Notes: a model not told the origin generated them from the letters alone. A DNA stretch of 64,000 nt from SpSt-333 sp040751955 (GCA_040751955.1 JBFMFY010000003.1:1-64000), one strand, 5' to 3'; shown: positions 17,070-26,716, counted from the first letter of the stretch. A program made the numbers and translations.

Positions 17070-19985
17070 TCACAAAACGTTCTTCAAAAAACTCCCTGTA
17101 TATGATTGTGGTTGTTTGATCAATTCATCCGGTGTGCCGGTCGCAATAATTTTTCCCCCGTTTTCTCCCCCTCCGGGTCCCATGTCTATTATATAGTCCG
17201 AACATTTTATCACATCAAGATTATGTTCGATGACGAGGAGCGAATTACCGGCGTCGAGCAGCGCGGTAAAGCATTTCAATAATTTCGCGATGTCATCAAA
17301 ATGCAATCCCGTTGTCGGCTCGTCAAAGATAAAGAGTGTATGCCCTTCTTTCTTCTCAACAAGATGTGCCGCAAGTTTTATTCGCTGCGCTTCGCCTCCG
17401 GAAAGTGTGGTTGCCGCTTGTCCGAGACGTAAATAACCGAGACCGACATCGTCAAGTACTTGTAATTTCTGCGCGACTTTTTTCCCTTCTGCGTGTTTGC
17501 CAAAGAACAGTATCGCCTCTTCAACTGTCATCGCGAGAATGTCGTCAACATTCTTACCGTTCCAACGGATCTCGAGCGCTTCTTTCTTGTACCGTTTCCC
17601 CTGACATGATTCACACGTCAAATAGAGATCAGCCATGAATTGCATTTCCACTTTCTGCAATCCATCCCCCTCGCATACATCGCACCGTCCGCCGGGGACA
17701 TTAAAGGAAAAGAATCCCGGTTGATACCCGCGCAGCTTTGCCATCGGAGTTTTTGAGAGCAACTCGCGCATGACGTCGAACACGCCAAGGTACGTAACGG
17801 GATTTGAACGGGGCGACCTGCCAATGGGTGATTGATCAACAATTTCAAGATGCTGCACTTTTTCCCAACCGAGAATATCATGCACGCCGCTCAACCTCCC
17901 ACTATGACCGTTCAATCTTTTTTTGATTCCTTCGCTGATAACGTCATGAACGAGTGTGCTTTTCCCGGATCCGCTGACGCCGGTGATGCAGACGAACATT
18001 TTCAAAGGAATTTCAAGATCGATATTCTGAAGATTATGCTGGAATGCATTCTTGAGATAGATCGAATCCCTTCCTTTTTTCCTGCGAGACTTTGGGACGG
18101 GAATTTCCATCTTTGCGGAAAGATATTTCCCGGTCAACGATTTTTCTGCTTTCAACGCTTCGTCATACGTCCCCTGAAATATCACTTCGCCACCGCGTTC
18201 GCCCGCTTTTGGTCCCATATCAATAATTTGGTCAGCGGCGCGCATCATATCGGCATCATGTTCAACCACAAGCACAGTGTTGCCGACATCCCGAAGACGT
18301 TTGAGGATATTGATCAGCCGATCATTGTCGAGCGGATGAAGTCCGATGCTCGGCTCATCGAGCACATAAATCGAACCGACGAGCGACGAGCCGATGGATG
18401 TGGCAAGATTGATCCGCTGCGATTCACCGCCGGAAAGTGTGTTCGATAAACGATCGAGTGTCAGGTACCCGACACCAACATCCACAAGGTACCGCAGCCG
18501 TTTTTTTATTTCCTCAAGTATCCTTTTCGCAATGCTCATTTCGAAATCTGTAAAGGACGCTTTCTGAAAGAATTCATCTGCACGTTCAACCGACAATGCT
18601 ACAACTTCGCCAATATGTTTTCCGCCTATCTTCACGTACAACGCCTCTTTCCGCAGCCGGCTGCCGCCGCATTCATCGCAGGTGGTGTATCCGCGGTACT
18701 TTGACAGCAGCACTCTATATTGAATTTTGTACGCTTTCCTCTCCACCATTTTGAAGAAGCCGTTGATGCCGTCGAATTGTTTTCCATATCCGTTCATCAC
18801 AATGTTCATCTGCTCATCGGTCAATTTGCGGAACGGCACGTTCATCGGCACACCTGCATCATACGCTATCCGTGACAGATCGCGGAGATTTTCCTGGAAC
18901 TTCGGTGTCGTCCACGGCAGAACTGCGCCTTCTTTCAATGTTTTTTCCCGGTCCGGTACAACGAGATCCATATCAATACCGACTGAGCGTCCAAATCCCT
19001 GGCATTTTTTACAGGCGCCGATGGGCGAATTGAATGCAAACAGATGCGGTTCCGGTTCTTCAAATCTAATCTTGTCAACGGGACATTCAAAATGCTGGCT
19101 GAACGGAATGATCTCTTTCGTCTCAAGATTGAAGACCGATGCATATCCATCCCCTTCAACAAATGCGGTTTGGATCGAATCTGCCAGGCGATTGAGGCTT
19201 TGCTGTTCGTTCTTGCGTAGAATGTACCGATCAACTAAAATATTTATATTTTTCTTCGCCTTTGCAGTTTTGTCAACGCCGTATTGCTCCAATGGAGTAA
19301 GAACCTTCAGGTTTCGTTTACCGACAGGTACCTTTGTGCGTTTTTTCAATATTAATCGAACGGAGTCGTCTTCATTGAGATCGATAATTTCTTCATCCAC
19401 GACAAGGCGGAAGAATCCCCGTTTTTTCAGCACGTCCAACTCCTGAGCAAGCGTCTTCCCTTCATGATCATGCATCGGAAACATCACATAGAATTTGCTC
19501 CCTTCCGCCTCTTGCACCATTCTGTCCACAACGGAGTGAACTGAATCCTTTTTGATTTCCCTCCCGCATACCGGACAGATCGTCTTTCCGATCCGTGCAT
19601 ACAGCAACCTGAGATAGTCGTAAATTTCTGTGGTTGTAGCGACCGTCGAACGGGGATTGCGGGTGTTCGTTCGCTGCTCAATGGAAATCGCGGGACTCAT
19701 TCCTTGAATAACATCAACGTCCGGTTTGTCCATTCTCTCCAAAAACTGACGGGCATACGCCGAGAGCGACTCCACATACCGCCGCTGCCCTTCGGCGTAG
19801 ATGGTATCGAATGCGAGCGAAGATTTTCCCGAACCGCTTACACCGGTGATCACCACAAGTTTGTTGCGCGGAATTTCAACCGTGATGTTCTTCAGGTTGT
19901 GAACTCTCGCCCCTTTGATCACCATTGGTGATTTGGTGGAATTGAGCTGCTGTGAAACAGGATGTATCGATTTTGTTTTAAGCAT
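17070..19985 (-). CDS. uvrA: UvrABC excinuclease subunit A
   Basis: A 971-residue DNA-damage recognition ATPase of nucleotide excision repair. Two ABC modules are visible. The first Walker A is GVSGSGKSSLAFDT, with LSGGESQRINLA and EPSIGLHP. The second is GVSGSGKSTLVHDV, with LSGGEAQRIKLA and EPTTGLHF. The zinc clusters CDECGGSRL and CDVC...CESC are intact. The earlier cluster reads FECPVDKIRFEE before GACKKCQGFG, so one of its four cysteines is replaced by Asp. Its overall length is typical of UvrA. It stands alone on the minus strand between vapC and the tRNA. Long frames on the opposite strand are shadows of this gene. Confidence 0.97.
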   Translation of the reverse strand: MLKTKSIHPVSQQLNSTKSPMVIKGARVHNLKNITVEIPRNKLVVITGVSGSGKSSLAFDTIYAEGQRRYVESLSAYARQFLERMDKPDVDVIQGMSPAISIEQRTNTRNPRSTVATTTEIYDYLRLLYARIGKTICPVCGREIKKDSVHSVVDRMVQEAEGSKFYVMFPMHDHEGKTLAQELDVLKKRGFFRLVVDEEIIDLNEDDSVRLILKKRTKVPVGKRNLKVLTPLEQYGVDKTAKAKKNINILVDRYILRKNEQQSLNRLADSIQTAFVEGDGYASVFNLETKEIIPFSQHFECPVDKIRFEEPEPHLFAFNSPIGACKKCQGFGRSVGIDMDLVVPDREKTLKEGAVLPWTTPKFQENLRDLSRIAYDAGVPMNVPFRKLTDEQMNIVMNGYGKQFDGINGFFKMVERKAYKIQYRVLLSKYRGYTTCDECGGSRLRKEALYVKIGGKHIGEVVALSVERADEFFQKASFTDFEMSIAKRILEEIKKRLRYLVDVGVGYLTLDRLSNTLSGGESQRINLATSIGSSLVGSIYVLDEPSIGLHPLDNDRLINILKRLRDVGNTVLVVEHDADMMRAADQIIDMGPKAGERGGEVIFQGTYDEALKAEKSLTGKYLSAKMEIPVPKSRRKKGRDSIYLKNAFQHNLQNIDLEIPLKMFVCITGVSGSGKSTLVHDVISEGIKKRLNGHSGRLSGVHDILGWEKVQHLEIVDQSPIGRSPRSNPVTYLGVFDVMRELLSKTPMAKLRGYQPGFFSFNVPGGRCDVCEGDGLQKVEMQFMADLYLTCESCQGKRYKKEALEIRWNGKNVDDILAMTVEEAILFFGKHAEGKKVAQKLQVLDDVGLGYLRLGQAATTLSGGEAQRIKLAAHLVEKKEGHTLFIFDEPTTGLHFDDIAKLLKCFTALLDAGNSLLVIEHNLDVIKCSDYIIDMGPGGGENGGKIIATGTPDELIKQPQSYTGSFLKNVL

Positions 19986-20008
19986 GATAAATATTTCGGT
20001 CTCTCACG

Positions 20009-20407
20009 TTATTGTCTTTGCACAGATTGCAAGCCGAGATACCGCTCGCAGTGCAGAAAGTCTTTGTCATTGTGTAGAAGAATAAAATCGTTCTCAATGC
20101 AGAATGTCGAAATGATGACATCAACGGTTTTACGGATGGTTACTCCTTTTTTGCGCAAGTAACGGAAATTCTCCGCACTTTGAATTGCGATCCGTTCGCC
20201 GCAAATATCGTAACAGGGGAACGATTGCAGTATGGCTTTTGCCCTTACGTAATCTTTATCATTCCGAAATCCTTGCAATACCTCCGCAAGTACGTAATCA
20301 CCCAGTACAATAATTTCTTTCCCCAGCATTTCATCTAAAACGTTCACTTGCCACGAATGGGTGCCGTTGAAGTAATCAATCAATACGGACGAATCGAGAA
20401 AAATCAT
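20009..20407 (-). CDS. vapC: VapC-type PIN-domain toxin (ribonuclease)
   Basis: A 132-residue PIN-domain protein. MIFLDSSVLIDYF gives the first acidic residue, LAEVLQGF the second, VDVIISTFC the third and LLHNDKDF the fourth. This is the full quartet that binds Mg2+/Mn2+ for RNA cleavage. The start overlaps the antitoxin stop by four bases (ATGA), the usual VapBC order of antitoxin first. VapC toxins typically cut tRNA anticodon loops or rRNA; the target here is unknown. It lies just upstream of uvrA on the same strand (23 bases), so some read-through into uvrA is possible. Confidence 0.92.
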   Translation of the reverse strand: MIFLDSSVLIDYFNGTHSWQVNVLDEMLGKEIIVLGDYVLAEVLQGFRNDKDYVRAKAILQSFPCYDICGERIAIQSAENFRYLRKKGVTIRKTVDVIISTFCIENDFILLHNDKDFLHCERYLGLQSVQRQ

Positions 20408-20598
20408 CGGGTCGTTCTCATCTCGTCAAGGTTTCCTTCCCATTTCAATTTCCCTCGAAGGGATTTCAAACGAGATTGTTTCTTTACAAGCACCAGCAAT
20501 TTCAGGGCTTCTTCGACAACTTCTTTTTTTGTGGAGTGACCTGAGGTCTGCAACGCAGCAGACATGAGCTTGTCATTAATGATGATGTTCGTCCGCAT
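20404..20598 (-). CDS. vapB: VapB-type antitoxin
   Basis: A 64-residue protein of the short VapB family (MRTNIIINDKLMSAAL). It has a ribbon-helix-helix-like N-terminus (NIIINDKLMSAALQTSG-HSTKKEVVEEAL) for operator binding. The basic C-terminal tail (GKLKWEGNLDEMR) is of the kind that wraps the toxin active site. It is co-transcribed with vapC through a four-base overlap. By family precedent the complex represses its own promoter, which should lie in 20599-20722. Confidence 0.9.
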   Translation of the reverse strand: MRTNIIINDKLMSAALQTSGHSTKKEVVEEALKLLVLVKKQSRLKSLRGKLKWEGNLDEMRTTR

Positions 20599-20722
20599 TG
20601 GATCTCCCTTCGTGTGTATGGGTATGAGATAAGATACACATTCTCTTTGCGAGTTACAAACGGTGCAACTTGTCGGGTAAAAGTTCGTTGCTATCCGTTC
20701 ACAATTTGCGTATTTTTACTCA

Positions 20723-20754
20723 AGACTTGTCAAATCAGGTGATTTGCCAAGTCT
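20723..20754. repeat. Near-perfect palindrome upstream of rlmN
   Basis: Two 15-base arms, AGACTTGTCAAATCA and TGATTTGCCAAGTCT, flank a GG centre and pair with a single mismatch. The element ends 15 bases before the rlmN start, inside the divergent vapB-rlmN intergenic region. It could be an operator, an attenuator-type hairpin or a member of a dispersed palindromic repeat family. The arms share AACTTG/CAAGTC pieces with a small hairpin at about 35300, weakly favouring the repeat option. Confidence 0.6.
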
Positions 20755-20769
20755 AAATTTTTTTTGATT

Positions 20770-21852
20770 ATGACTAAAACGAATCTCAAAGGTTTGAATC
20801 AAGCAGAGTTGGAAGAGTTTGTCCTGTCGCTCGGTGAGCCGAAATATCGGGCGGGACAAATCTACCAATGGCTGTACAAAGAACGCGTCTCATCATTCGA
20901 TGCAATGACGAACCTGTCGCAATCCCTGAGAACGAAATTGAACGACGTTGCCATCATTGAACAATTCCAACTCGTTACCCATCAAACATCTGCCATTGAC
21001 GGGACGAAGAAATTCTTATTCGAACTCGCAGACGGAAAAAAGATCGAGACGGTTGTCATCCCTCCCCGCGCTACGGCAGTGGATGTTGAAGACCGGCTGA
21101 CAATCTGTGTCTCATCGCAGGTCGGCTGCGCGCTCGATTGCAAATTCTGCGCCACCGCCTCCATGGGTTTTTTGAGAAATCTGACCGTCGGTGAAATCGT
21201 CAATCAATTCATTACTGCACAACAGTTCAGCGACAAACCGATCACCAACATTGTCTTTATGGGAATGGGTGAGCCGATGCTGAATTATGAGAACGTGATG
21301 ACGGCTGTGGATATTTTTAGCGATCAGAACGGATTCGGCATCAGCCCGCGACGGATCACGATCTCAACAGCAGGGTACGCAAACTTCATCAAACGGATGG
21401 CGGACGAAGACAGGAAACCGAAACTGGCACTCTCTCTCCATTCTATGCGCGATGATGTCCGCGGTGATCTGATGCCGATCAACAAAAAATACAATGTTGA
21501 AGAACTGATCTCCGCGCTTGAGTATTACAAGCGGAAGACTCGCAAAGGAGTGATGCTGGAATACATCGTCTTTGACGGCGTGAACGACACCGCCGACGAT
21601 GTTCGTTTATTGACAAAAGTATTCCGCCGGCTCGACTGCCGTATCAATCTTATTCCATTTCATTCCATCGAATTTATCAATCCACAAGGTTTATCTGCGA
21701 CGCTCCATGGCGCTTCCAAAGAAGGAATTGAAAAATTTTGGAAGGCACTTCGTCGCAACGGTGTTACAGTCTTCATCCGCCACAGTGCGGGAGTGGATAT
21801 TGATGCCGCCTGCGGGCAGTTGGCGGTGAAAGAAGAATCTCTAGCGGTGTAA
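20770..21852 (+). CDS. rlmN: 23S rRNA (adenine-2503-C2)-methyltransferase
   Basis: A radical-SAM enzyme of about 360 residues that methylates A2503 of 23S rRNA and, in many bacteria, A37 of some tRNAs. I use the ATG at 20770; a TTG two codons earlier is possible. CALDCKFCATASMG holds the CxxxCxxC motif for the 4Fe-4S cluster, and FMGMGEPMLNYENV the GGEP-like SAM segment. The C-terminal SAGVDIDAACGQL carries the methyl-carrier cysteine. Ordinary in length and motifs. It starts the plus-strand run that continues with adk. Confidence 0.96.
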   Translation: MTKTNLKGLNQAELEEFVLSLGEPKYRAGQIYQWLYKERVSSFDAMTNLSQSLRTKLNDVAIIEQFQLVTHQTSAIDGTKKFLFELADGKKIETVVIPPRATAVDVEDRLTICVSSQVGCALDCKFCATASMGFLRNLTVGEIVNQFITAQQFSDKPITNIVFMGMGEPMLNYENVMTAVDIFSDQNGFGISPRRITISTAGYANFIKRMADEDRKPKLALSLHSMRDDVRGDLMPINKKYNVEELISALEYYKRKTRKGVMLEYIVFDGVNDTADDVRLLTKVFRRLDCRINLIPFHSIEFINPQGLSATLHGASKEGIEKFWKALRRNGVTVFIRHSAGVDIDAACGQLAVKEESLAV

Positions 21853-21912
21853 CCACCAAGACACAAAGTCACATATTTATTTTGAATCACCCCATCATAA
21901 AATAGAAAAACA

Positions 21913-22557
21913 ATGAAAATCATACTCTTCGGCGCTCCCGGCGTCGGCAAAGGAACACAAGCAAAGATCCTCTCTCATGTCTACCACATTCCCCACATTT
22001 CAACAGGCGATATTCTTCGCGATGCGACCAAAGCAGAAACCCCTCTCGGGAAAAAAGCAAAAGAATTTATGGAGCACGGCAATCTCGTGCCGGATGACGT
22101 TATGATCGGACTCGTCAAAGAGATTCTCTCTTCAGACCGGTGTAAGAATGGTTTTATCCTCGATGGATACCCCCGTACCGTAGAACAGGCACAAGCGCTG
22201 GATGCAATCTTCACCGAACTACGCATCACGAACTACAAGGTAATCAACATCGATGTTGACGAGAAAATTATTATCGAGCGGCTTACCGACCGCTACCTGT
22301 GCGGACAATGCGGAAAGATTTACAACAAATCCATCGATCATTTCAAATCGGGCGACAAATGTTTCAAGTGCGGGGGGACGATCTACCAGCGGGATGATGA
22401 TAAACCGGAAACCGTGAAGAAACGGCTTGAGATATATCATTCGACAACGGAACCGGTAAAGGCATACTACGAAAAAAATCACGGGATTTTGAACGTGAAC
22501 GGTGTCGGCGAAATCGATGAGATCACCCAACGATTGCTTCAGAATTTAGTGCACTGA
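21913..22557 (+). CDS. adk: Adenylate kinase with zinc-binding lid
   Basis: A 214-residue enzyme interconverting ATP + AMP and 2 ADP. GAPGVGKGTQ is the P-loop, ISTGDILRDA and DGYPRT are AMP-binding segments, and TDRYLCGQCGKIY starts the lid. The lid has four cysteines in two CxxC pairs (CGQCG and CFKCG), indicating structural zinc as in Gram-positive-type kinases. The length is normal for the long form. The 60-base gap from rlmN contains an ACCACCAAGACACAAAGTC simple stretch typical of recurrent extragenic filler. Confidence 0.97.
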   Translation: MKIILFGAPGVGKGTQAKILSHVYHIPHISTGDILRDATKAETPLGKKAKEFMEHGNLVPDDVMIGLVKEILSSDRCKNGFILDGYPRTVEQAQALDAIFTELRITNYKVINIDVDEKIIIERLTDRYLCGQCGKIYNKSIDHFKSGDKCFKCGGTIYQRDDDKPETVKKRLEIYHSTTEPVKAYYEKNHGILNVNGVGEIDEITQRLLQNLVH

Positions 22558-22562
22558 GATTC

Positions 22563-23312
22563 TTGAAACGACCACTCATCATAGCGCACCGCGGCAGCAG
22601 CGATGAAGCGCCGGAAAATTCGATGGCGGCATTTCACAGAGCGATCGAATCCGAGTGCGACATGATAGAGCTGGATGTTCGTCTCTCCGCTGATAATGTC
22701 CCTATAGTCTTCCATGATCGTCGGCTGCAGCGCACATCGAACTCAAGCGGTCCCGTCAATAAGAAACATTCTCGTCAGCTGACAATGATCGACAACGGCT
22801 CCTGGTTCTCGCCGAAATTCTCGCGTGAACGCATCCCCCTTCTTGCCGACGTCCTTCCTCTTGTAAAAAAAGGAGTCAGACTCAATATTGAGATCAAACC
22901 TGACGTGGTGAGTACTGACGGGCAATCATCTGTTGAGCTGGTGATCAACGAAGTGCGCAAAGCAAAGATTCTTTCAAAAGCAATTTTTACCTCTTTCAAC
23001 CATGCAATGGTGAAAGAGGTAAAACAGATCGACGGCTCATTGACGTCGGGTGTGATCTACAATCCAATCACCCATTTCCGGAAATCCCCATCGACGCTGG
23101 TAAAAAATGCACATGCAGACATTTTTGTCTGCAGTAAGATTCAAATCACGCGCGATGTGGTTGCAGACACACACGAGGCAGGATATGAGTTGTATGTTTA
23201 CGGAGTAAAGACTGGCAGAGACGTACAGCGGATGCTCGAGATGGGGATCGACGGAATCATCTGCAATAATCCCCGCTTTGTCCGTGAAACGATCGACTTA
23301 TTGATGACATAG
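22563..23312 (+). CDS. Glycerophosphodiester phosphodiesterase
   Basis: A 249-residue GDPD-family enzyme that hydrolyses glycerophosphodiesters to glycerol-3-phosphate plus an alcohol. It starts at a TTG codon 5 bases after adk. IAHRGSSDEAPENS holds the catalytic HRG and PEN motifs, MIELDVRLS the E-x-D metal ligands and PIVFHDRRL the second catalytic His. NIEIKPD and the C-terminal GIDGIICNNP complete the TIM barrel. No signal peptide is seen, so it is probably cytoplasmic. It is likely co-transcribed with adk. Confidence 0.92.
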   Translation: MKRPLIIAHRGSSDEAPENSMAAFHRAIESECDMIELDVRLSADNVPIVFHDRRLQRTSNSSGPVNKKHSRQLTMIDNGSWFSPKFSRERIPLLADVLPLVKKGVRLNIEIKPDVVSTDGQSSVELVINEVRKAKILSKAIFTSFNHAMVKEVKQIDGSLTSGVIYNPITHFRKSPSTLVKNAHADIFVCSKIQITRDVVADTHEAGYELYVYGVKTGRDVQRMLEMGIDGIICNNPRFVRETIDLLMT

Positions 23313-23357
23313 TTTTTTTCTGTAAAAATTATATTCGTTCACTTGTTCGATGCAACA

Positions 23358-25649
23358 ATGAAAAAATTCCTTGCAATCGTACTTTTACTCTACACAACCT
23401 CGCACGCTCAAGATACCATCACCTATCAATGGCCCGTTACGCCGTTCAACTCAACGCAACTGATTACAGGCACCTTCTGCGAATTCAGGAATACACTTTC
23501 GAGCAACCATTTTCACAACGGTACGGATATTCCCAAAGCGGATGGTTCTCCTGTCTATCCCGTATTGTCCGGTACAGTCTATTCGTTGGGGACATCGGCA
23601 ACAGAAGGAACAAGTGCATTCGTACGCGTGAAGACATTCATCGCCGGGCAATGGAAACATATTTCGTACGTCCACATCGAACCGAATCCAATGCTCACTC
23701 CCGGCATGGCTGTGACGGCGGGTGTCACAGTACTTGGAAATATCCTCAGCGGACAGGGACACACCCATTTGACCGAACGGCAACTCGTTGCAAGCGAGAA
23801 CAGTTCAGGCGTCGAGATCGGCGCGCTGCGCGAACCGGGAGGACTGACACCGTATATCGATACCTACTCTCCGAAGGTACTATGGGTGAAATTCTATCAG
23901 GATAATTCGAATATTCAGTTCACCGCCGGCAAAGTGTACGGACTGGTCGATTTTATTTCGCAAATGGTGGAGCGGAACAGCATCGGCGAACCGAACAGCG
24001 GATCAACAACAAACAACGGTGTCTATCATACTGGATATAAGGTTCTCTCGGCGGACAAATCTACGGTGGTGTACAATCCACCCGGTGACGGTGTGCGGTA
24101 CAAGTTCGATTACAAACCGAACGACAGCCAATCCAATGTCGCATACACTCTGGAATCAACAACGTCGCAGCATATCTACATCTTGACCAACGGAACGGGG
24201 AATGTCGGCATTTCAACGTCGCATCGGACGATTACGAACAATTCTTTTAATTCGTCACTGTTCCCTGCAGGACCGTATCAATTGATGGTGTATGCAAAAG
24301 ACACGCACGGAAATGCTGATACAGTCTATGTTCCGTTTGAGATATCAACACAAGATGTCGTTGCTCCCGCTCCTCCTATTTTAAAATCTGTACTCAACGA
24401 TTCCATCAACAAAGTAACAGTCTCATGGTATCCAAACTCTGAACCTGATCTGAAAGGGTACAGATTGTATTCGAGTGTTAACGGAACACTATGGCAATTG
24501 CAAAAGAACGAAAGCGTATTGAATAGAGACGCTACGAAATATTCCTTCACCGGAATTTCACAAACGACGCCGGTCTATTTCAAATTGACTGCCGTTGATT
24601 CCGCAGCAATTATCAACGAAAGCATTGCGAGCGATATTTACGGATTGCGCCCGAATCACAGCGGTAAGAAAGTTCTGCTGATCGATGCATTCGACCGAAC
24701 ATCCGGCAGCTATTCAAAACCGACACACCCGTTCGCGATGACCGCAGGTCAATCTATCAACGCTCGGTTTGAAACGGCGCACAACAAAGCGGTAACGGAC
24801 GGGAGTGTTTCACTTTTGAACTATGATGCTGTCGTCTGGTCATTCGGCGATGAAGGTTCGACGGATGAAACATTCGGCGCTCAAGAGCAGACGAAAGCGA
24901 TTGCGTATCTCCAACAAGGAGGAAAATTATTCGTCACCGGATCAGAAGTGGGATACGATCTCGACCGTGCATCCGGACCGTCACAAGCGGACAGAGACTT
25001 CTTCAACAATTATTTGAAGGCAGATTTTGCAGGAGACGAGTCGGGAAGTTATTCGATCAACGGAGCGGCAGGTTCGTTTCTCGAAGGATTGTCTTTTACA
25101 TACGGCGATACGATGCAGGGTTCCGCGTACCCGGAGAACTTTCCCGATTATTTTAATCCGTTCGGCGGCAGTTCAATTGTAGCGATGTACGGGAACGGTC
25201 TTGGTGCAGCAACTGCTTTTACAGGAACATTTGCAGGCGGCTCGGCGCCGGGTGCTGTCGTACTGATCGGCATTCCGTTTGAGACGATCCATTCAAAAGC
25301 GAACCGCGATGCAGTGATGACCAAAGTGCTGAACTATTTCGGCGTCGCGACTTCCGTTGCTGATCAACACAAAAAAGCCGTTCCGGAACAATTTATTCTT
25401 GAACAGAATTTCCCCAATCCGTTCAATCCAACCACGGAAATACGGTTTGCGGTTCCGTTTTCGGGATTTGTGTCGTTGAAAATTTACGATGTCATTGGAA
25501 AAGAGATTGCTACATTGGTTGACGAAGAGCTCACGCCGGGAACGTACAACGTTCGATGGAATGCTCGGGGAGTTGCTTCCGGAATCTACCTTTACCGATT
25601 GACAGCAAAAGATTTCTCGGCAACGAAGAAATTGATCTTGATGAAATAA
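23358..25649 (+). CDS. Secreted M23-peptidase-like protein with FN3-like region and T9SS sorting domain
   Basis: I use the ATG at 23358 (MKKFLAIVLLLYTTSHAQ, a clear signal peptide); a TTG five codons earlier is less likely. The 763-residue product is modular. An M23/LytM-like metallopeptidase domain comes first (about residues 25-160), with HNGTDIP and HTHLTERQ. These match the zinc-ligand pattern HxxxD and HxH. A fibronectin-III-like region follows (near residue 340, DVVAPAPPILK). A ThuA/glutaminase-like alpha/beta segment runs from KKVLLIDAFDRTSG to the GDTMQG region. The C-terminal type A sorting domain carries FPNPFNPTTEIRF and GIYLYRLTA. The last module targets it through type IX secretion to the surface. 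Peptidoglycan or a surface protein may be the substrate. Confidence 0.88.
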   Translation: MKKFLAIVLLLYTTSHAQDTITYQWPVTPFNSTQLITGTFCEFRNTLSSNHFHNGTDIPKADGSPVYPVLSGTVYSLGTSATEGTSAFVRVKTFIAGQWKHISYVHIEPNPMLTPGMAVTAGVTVLGNILSGQGHTHLTERQLVASENSSGVEIGALREPGGLTPYIDTYSPKVLWVKFYQDNSNIQFTAGKVYGLVDFISQMVERNSIGEPNSGSTTNNGVYHTGYKVLSADKSTVVYNPPGDGVRYKFDYKPNDSQSNVAYTLESTTSQHIYILTNGTGNVGISTSHRTITNNSFNSSLFPAGPYQLMVYAKDTHGNADTVYVPFEISTQDVVAPAPPILKSVLNDSINKVTVSWYPNSEPDLKGYRLYSSVNGTLWQLQKNESVLNRDATKYSFTGISQTTPVYFKLTAVDSAAIINESIASDIYGLRPNHSGKKVLLIDAFDRTSGSYSKPTHPFAMTAGQSINARFETAHNKAVTDGSVSLLNYDAVVWSFGDEGSTDETFGAQEQTKAIAYLQQGGKLFVTGSEVGYDLDRASGPSQADRDFFNNYLKADFAGDESGSYSINGAAGSFLEGLSFTYGDTMQGSAYPENFPDYFNPFGGSSIVAMYGNGLGAATAFTGTFAGGSAPGAVVLIGIPFETIHSKANRDAVMTKVLNYFGVATSVADQHKKAVPEQFILEQNFPNPFNPTTEIRFAVPFSGFVSLKIYDVIGKEIATLVDEELTPGTYNVRWNARGVASGIYLYRLTAKDFSATKKLILMK

Positions 25650-25671
25650 CGACATTGGAGATCCACTCACT

Positions 25672-26628
25672 ATGAATCTGATCATAGCACTCTGCGCCAT
25701 CTCTACACTCACATTCTCTCAGTATTCACTCCGCACGGAGCATCTCGGCGGCGCGTAGCGGGCGGGCGAGAACAATACATTCCGCGCATCGGTCCTCAAG
25801 GATGGAAAGGTACTCCATACAATCGAGCGGAGACTTCCGTTCGATGTACCGTACCCGACATCGCACCTGCAGGAAGAAACTGGCGCGCTTGTCCTCTGCT
25901 TTATCTTCGATGGATTCGTCGAAATGTATAATGCAACAGGTACTATGGTATGGAGCCGGAATTTCTTCAAAGATATTTCTCCCAATTATGAACGGACGAT
26001 CGGTGTTGCTCTCGGAAAGAACAATGTTGCATTCCTCATCTCCGATGTTGTACAGCAGAAAGCCGGCGTCCACTTCTTTGCCCTCAACGGCGCAAAGCAA
26101 TGGGAGCGGGAGTTACCGCACCCTCTCGGATATGATATTGCAATGTCTCCGGATGAGAAAACGATCATCGCGGGAAGTTACAATGTGGAAGACGAAACTG
26201 TGAGCCGGTCTGCCGCGATATTCTCAAACACCGGATTGATGCAATCGAGTATCGATATTCTTTTCAGAAAAGCAGCATTTTCAAGCGATAACAGATTGCT
26301 CGCTCTTATTTCTGAACGTGAACTTGTTACCGTATCGATGGAAACAAAAAAAGAGATCGGCAGAATTTCAAAGCGGCGGGAGAGCGCTATTTTTACTGAC
26401 GTGTGCTGGGACAGAAATTCTTTTGTGGTTCAGGAATCGGAGGTTGTGTTTCACCCTGAAAAAAGATATTATTATACCAGTCCGACATTCACGTGGTATT
26501 CGACAGATATGGTAAAAAAAGCAGAAAAACATTTCGACGACATTACCTACCAACGTTCGCTGCTGGTTCCTTCAACAGGGGGCGTAGAATTCCGTTACGA
26601 TCTGAACAAAAAAATTCTGCAGCAATAA
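25672..26628 (+). pseudogene. Exported beta-propeller-like protein interrupted by in-frame TAG
   Basis: An ATG at 25672, 22 bases after the T9SS gene, begins a good signal peptide (MNLIIALCAISTLTFSQ) and runs 28 codons to TAG at 25756-25758. The same frame then continues without another stop to 26628 with normal coding character (RAGENNTFRASVLKDGK, then GALVLCFIFDGFVEMYN). The downstream part has repeated beta-strand blades (SPDEKTIIAGSYN, SSDNRLLALISE), suggesting a propeller. Restart at the ATG at 25924 would give 234 residues lacking the signal. Explanations are a recent nonsense mutation, a sequencing error, or amber read-through. No other gene in the window shows such an internal TAG. 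Confidence 0.75.
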
Positions 26629-26716
26629 CGTGCTGCCGTGGTTTTCATACGGCTGTTGACCTGAAGAGCACATCCAAGACGCACCATACTGTCATACCAT
26701 AGCATAATAGTTTGCT

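Noticed and set aside
17832..19446. Two long plus-strand open frames (205 and 239 codons) opposite uvrA
   Set aside because: They are antisense to conserved ABC and zinc motifs of uvrA and show no domain or ribosome site of their own.
25672..26628. Genome-wide amber recoding
   Set aside because: TAG serves as a normal stop elsewhere in the window, for example at the end of trmO, so a local mutation or error is simpler.
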